This document shows, one piece after another, positions 61,600 to 64,000 of a stretch of 64,000 bases of DNA; position 1 is the stretch's first letter; each line of letters begins with the position of its first letter. The stretch covers positions 62,001 through 126,000 of the forward strand of contig JAJZHW010000001.1 in NCBI GenBank assembly GCA_021810805.1, given 5' to 3'. Source of the stretch: Nitrospirota bacterium. Its GTDB lineage: Bacteria; Nitrospirota; Leptospirillia; Leptospirillales; Leptospirillaceae. Made by a program: the position numbers and the translations under genes. Below the pieces are notes generated by a model. That model saw only the letters and a list, made by a program, of their open reading frames with translations, searched no databases and was not told where the DNA came from.

Positions 61600-62787
61600 A
61601 TGGAGTCTGAGTGGGGCGAAGAGCCCATCATCGATTACAAGCAGTCGGGGATCCTGGGAGCCCGTATCCTCGTCATTGGGGTGGGGGGCGGCGGCTGCAA
61701 TGCCATCCGGTCGATGATCCAGTCCGACCTCAAAGGGGTCGAATTTGTCGCGGTGAATACCGATGTTCAGGCCCTCAACAGGATCGATGCCCAGCGGATC
61801 CAGATCGGGAGCGCGGTGAGCCGTGGCTTGGGGGCCGGCGCCAACCCCGACGTGGGACGGCGTTCGGCGATCGAGGACATGGACAAAATCCGCAGTGTCG
61901 TCGTAGGGGCGGACATGGTCTTCGTGACGGCCGGCATGGGGGGGGGAACGGGTACGGGAGCGGCTCCCGTCATTGCCCAGGTGGCCCGGGAGGCCGGGAT
62001 CCTGACGGTGGCGGTCGTCACCACCCCCTTTGGCTTTGAGGGGCCCAAGCGGGGGCGCAATGCCGAGGAGGGACTCCGGGAGCTCCGGCGTTACACGGAC
62101 ACGCTCATTGTGATTCCCAATGACCGACTCGAATCCGTGGTGGACCGGGGGACGCCCCTGATCGATGCCTTCAAGAAGGCCGACGATGTCCTTCGCCAGG
62201 GTGTGCAGGGGATCTCCGACATCATTACGCGGCCGGGTCTGATCAACCTCGACTTTGCCGATGTCCGGACCACCATGGCCAACATGGGACGCGCCGTCAT
62301 GGGCATCGGGATAGCGTCGGGCCCGGATCGCGCCCTCGTGGCGGCGCGGGCCGCCATCAACAGCCCCCTCCTCGAGGACAGCTCCATCCGGGGAGCCAAG
62401 GGCATTCTGGTGAACTTCCGGGGGGGCTCCAACATGACCCTAAACGAGATTACCGAGGCCTCACGGCTTATCGAGGAAGAGGCTGAGAAGGGGTCGGCCA
62501 ACCTGATCTTCGGGACGGTGGTCGAGGACCATCCCATGGAAGAGATCCACATCACCGTGATCGCCACCGGATTTGACCGTCCGGCGGAGCCGGATGAGTC
62601 GCCGGCGGTCGATGAGACATTGGCCACAGCCGAAGGTCAGGAGGAGATGCCGGCTTACCTTCGGCGTCAGTCTCTCCAGCCCGGACGCCTTCCTCTGAGA
62701 GAGGTGCCACCGGCTCCCCCGGTTTCCGGGGAAGGGGAGGGGCTCACCGAACGACCCGCAATTTGGCGCAAGCGGGGCGAACCCTGA
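61600..62787 (+). CDS. ftsZ: Cell-division GTPase FtsZ
   Basis: Tubulin-like protein of 395 residues. G-V-G-G-G-G-C-N-A, V-N-T-D-V-Q-A-L, and the tubulin signature G-G-G-T-G-T-G-A-A-P, then N-L-D-F-A-D-V. A FtsA-binding type peptide (E-M-P-A-Y-L-R-R-Q) lies about 40 residues before the end rather than at the end. SD GGAGGGGGGAGAGG. Stop overlaps the pgeF start. Confidence 0.97.
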   Translation: MESEWGEEPIIDYKQSGILGARILVIGVGGGGCNAIRSMIQSDLKGVEFVAVNTDVQALNRIDAQRIQIGSAVSRGLGAGANPDVGRRSAIEDMDKIRSVVVGADMVFVTAGMGGGTGTGAAPVIAQVAREAGILTVAVVTTPFGFEGPKRGRNAEEGLRELRRYTDTLIVIPNDRLESVVDRGTPLIDAFKKADDVLRQGVQGISDIITRPGLINLDFADVRTTMANMGRAVMGIGIASGPDRALVAARAAINSPLLEDSSIRGAKGILVNFRGGSNMTLNEITEASRLIEEEAEKGSANLIFGTVVEDHPMEEIHITVIATGFDRPAEPDESPAVDETLATAEGQEEMPAYLRRQSLQPGRLPLREVPPAPPVSGEGEGLTERPAIWRKRGEP

Positions 62788-63443
62788 TGGATCTTCTCCA
62801 TCCGCTCCTTGTGTGTCGGGGGGTGGAGCATGGATTCGGGACGCGAGTCCCGGATCGCGACGGGGGAAGATCCCCTGAAGTCGTCACCCTCTCCCAGGTT
62901 CACAAGACGGCCGTTCTCGATGAAAAGGACAGCAAAAGCGGATCCCCCCCTCCTGCCGGCGACGGGGTCTACTCCGGACCCGGGGGACGACATATCGGCG
63001 TCTGGACCGCCGACTGCATGCCTGTGCTGCTGGCCTCCCCCTCGGGGGAGCATGTCGCCGCTTTGCATGCCGGCTGGAGAGGCGCAGCGGCCGGGATCAT
63101 CCGGGAAGGGGTTCGCCATCTCTCCCGGAAGGGAGGATGTCTCCCACGGGAGATTCTGGCGGTGATGGGACCTTCCATCGGTCCCTGTTGCTACGAGGTC
63201 GGCCCGGACGTCTGGTCTGCCGTGGCAGAGGGAACCCCCGAGTATCGACCTCGCGCCACCCGAACCTTTGACATTCGGGAGCTGATCTCCTTTCAGCTTG
63301 AGATGGCGGGGCTTTCTCCCGAAAATGTCGGGAGCCTTCCTCTCTGCACGCGATGCCATTCGGAGCTCTTTTATTCCCATCGGGGAATGGGGAGCGATCG
63401 GAAGGGGCGCTCCATGCTCAACCACATTCGTCCCCGGTCTTAA
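62787..63443 (+). CDS. pgeF: PgeF/YfiH-family protein (peptidoglycan editing factor)
   Basis: A 218-residue protein of the YfiH/LACC1 family. Markers are H-G-F-G-T-R near the start, Q-V-H-K-T, W-T-A-D-C-M-P-V-L and L-H-A-G-W-R-G with copper/zinc-site His and Cys, then G-P-S-I-G-P-C-C-Y-E-V. Members are described as purine nucleoside phosphorylases or as peptidoglycan-editing factors that hydrolyse wrongly built L-Ser muropeptides; the second fits the dcw setting. TGATG overlap with ftsZ. Confidence 0.9.
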   Translation: MDLLHPLLVCRGVEHGFGTRVPDRDGGRSPEVVTLSQVHKTAVLDEKDSKSGSPPPAGDGVYSGPGGRHIGVWTADCMPVLLASPSGEHVAALHAGWRGAAAGIIREGVRHLSRKGGCLPREILAVMGPSIGPCCYEVGPDVWSAVAEGTPEYRPRATRTFDIRELISFQLEMAGLSPENVGSLPLCTRCHSELFYSHRGMGSDRKGRSMLNHIRPRS

Positions 63444-63446
63444 GCC

Positions 63447-64000
63447 TTGTCCACCATCGCAGAGAATGTTGCTGCCATTTTGGAAGATCTCAGGTCGGTG
63501 TCCCGGAGCTCGGGGCGCTCCGATGTCCCCCGGCTGGTGGGGGTGACAAAGATGCGATCCCTTGATGAGGTCCGCTCCCTGATCGCGGCGGGAGTTGACC
63601 ATCTGGCAGAAAACCGATGGGAGAGCTGGCACGAGAGGCTCGCGTCCCTGCCCCAAGAGCCCAGTGACTCACTGTTTTGGCATTTCATCGGTCCGATCCA
63701 GGGGCGGGCCCTCAAGAAATATTACCGACCGCTCTACTGTCTCGAGACCCTTGACTCATACTCCCATGGGAGGACCCTCTCCCGCCTTGCCGTCGAAGCC
63801 GGAGACCCTCAGAAGGTCCTTCTTGAGGTCAACGTCTGCCGGGACCCCGGGCGAACCGGAGTGTTGCCGGAGAGTCTTTTGGCCGAAGCTGAGAGGCTCG
63901 CCGCCCTTCCGGGGCTTCAACTTGAGGGGCTGATGGTGATGGGGCCAATCCCGGGGAATCCACAGGGCCCCACCACTTCAGAGGTCTTTCAGGAAGCGGG
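63447..64000 (+). CDS. yggS: YggS-family PLP-binding protein (cut by window end)
   Basis: The first about 184 residues of a pyridoxal-phosphate homeostasis protein with alanine-racemase-like barrel. V-G-V-T-K carries the PLP lysine, A-E-N-R-W and W-H-F-I-G are family strands, and L-L-E-V-N-V follows. TTG start at 63447, 3 bp after the pgeF stop. Family members bind PLP without known catalysis. Confidence 0.88.
   Translation, partial: MSTIAENVAAILEDLRSVSRSSGRSDVPRLVGVTKMRSLDEVRSLIAAGVDHLAENRWESWHERLASLPQEPSDSLFWHFIGPIQGRALKKYYRPLYCLETLDSYSHGRTLSRLAVEAGDPQKVLLEVNVCRDPGRTGVLPESLLAEAERLAALPGLQLEGLMVMGPIPGNPQGPTTSEVFQEA

Noticed and set aside
1-64000. CRISPR arrays, rRNA genes, full insertion sequences with transposase, prophage
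   Set aside because: No regularly spaced repeats, rRNA-like sequence, transposase or phage structural genes were seen in either strand.

Overview
The window looks like the chromosome of an acidophilic, iron-oxidising Nitrospirota bacterium close to Leptospirillum. This is an inference from gene content, not from a search. The supporting combination is a Pup-proteasome cluster in a Gram-negative type genome, a reductive TCA cluster of the citryl-CoA synthetase/citryl-CoA lyase type, methionine salvage through a RuBisCO-like protein, arsenite methylation and efflux pumps. Genes are tightly packed, start codons are often GTG or TTG, and stop/start overlaps (ATGA, TGATG) are common.

Layout. 1-8.7 kb: 3' part of an RND efflux permease, a small DUF2892 membrane protein, a zinc alcohol dehydrogenase, an exported Ig-like protein, a putative outer-membrane barrel, a FlgO-like lipoprotein, an SPFH lipoprotein, a Bcp-type peroxiredoxin and an old-yellow-enzyme reductase. 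8.7-9.7 kb: a lone ArdC-type antirestriction/metallopeptidase gene. 10.2-17.5 kb: promoter, then arc/mpa-dop-pup-prcB-prcA-pafA and a coupled proline-rich exported protein. 17.7-20.9 kb: an MFS carrier, a CaCA-type exchanger, a Cys-motif membrane protein and tRNA-Cys. 21.0-24.5 kb: methionine salvage genes mtnD-mtnW-mtnX-mtnB behind a four-helix membrane protein. 24.6-27.1 kb: an EmrAB-like pump. 27.3-27.9 kb: a toxin-antitoxin pair inside a small inverted-repeat element. 28.0-31.8 kb: a diguanylate cyclase, arsM, a HEPN-like protein and a methyltransferase. 32.0-43.5 kb: the reductive TCA cluster (ccsA, ccsB, small membrane protein, aconitase, citryl-CoA lyase, PsiE-like protein, frdB, frdA, sucC, sucD) and a peroxiredoxin. 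43.6-44.4 kb: a lipoprotein and an FmdB zinc ribbon. 44.5-64 kb: the division and cell wall (dcw) cluster from mraZ to ftsZ, then pgeF and yggS (cut by the window end).

How the genes work together. In the carbon cluster, fumarate reductase and succinyl-CoA synthetase run one arm of the cycle. Aconitase connects isocitrate to citrate, and CcsAB plus Ccl cleave citrate in two steps (citrate to citryl-CoA, then to acetyl-CoA and oxaloacetate). The proteasome cluster encodes the tag (Pup), ligase (PafA), depupylase (Dop), unfoldase (Arc/Mpa) and 20S core (PrcA, PrcB). The mtn genes carry methylthioribulose-1-phosphate to the keto acid of methionine, using separate enolase (MtnW) and phosphatase (MtnX) steps.

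The most unusual structure is at 27274-27952. A 663-bp segment holds only a RelE/ParE-type toxin and ParD-like antitoxin, is bounded by 31-bp inverted repeats (28 of 31 matching), and is flanked by a perfect 8-bp direct repeat. It reads as a transposase-less (MITE-like) element whose cargo is an addiction module, inserted just upstream of a diguanylate cyclase.
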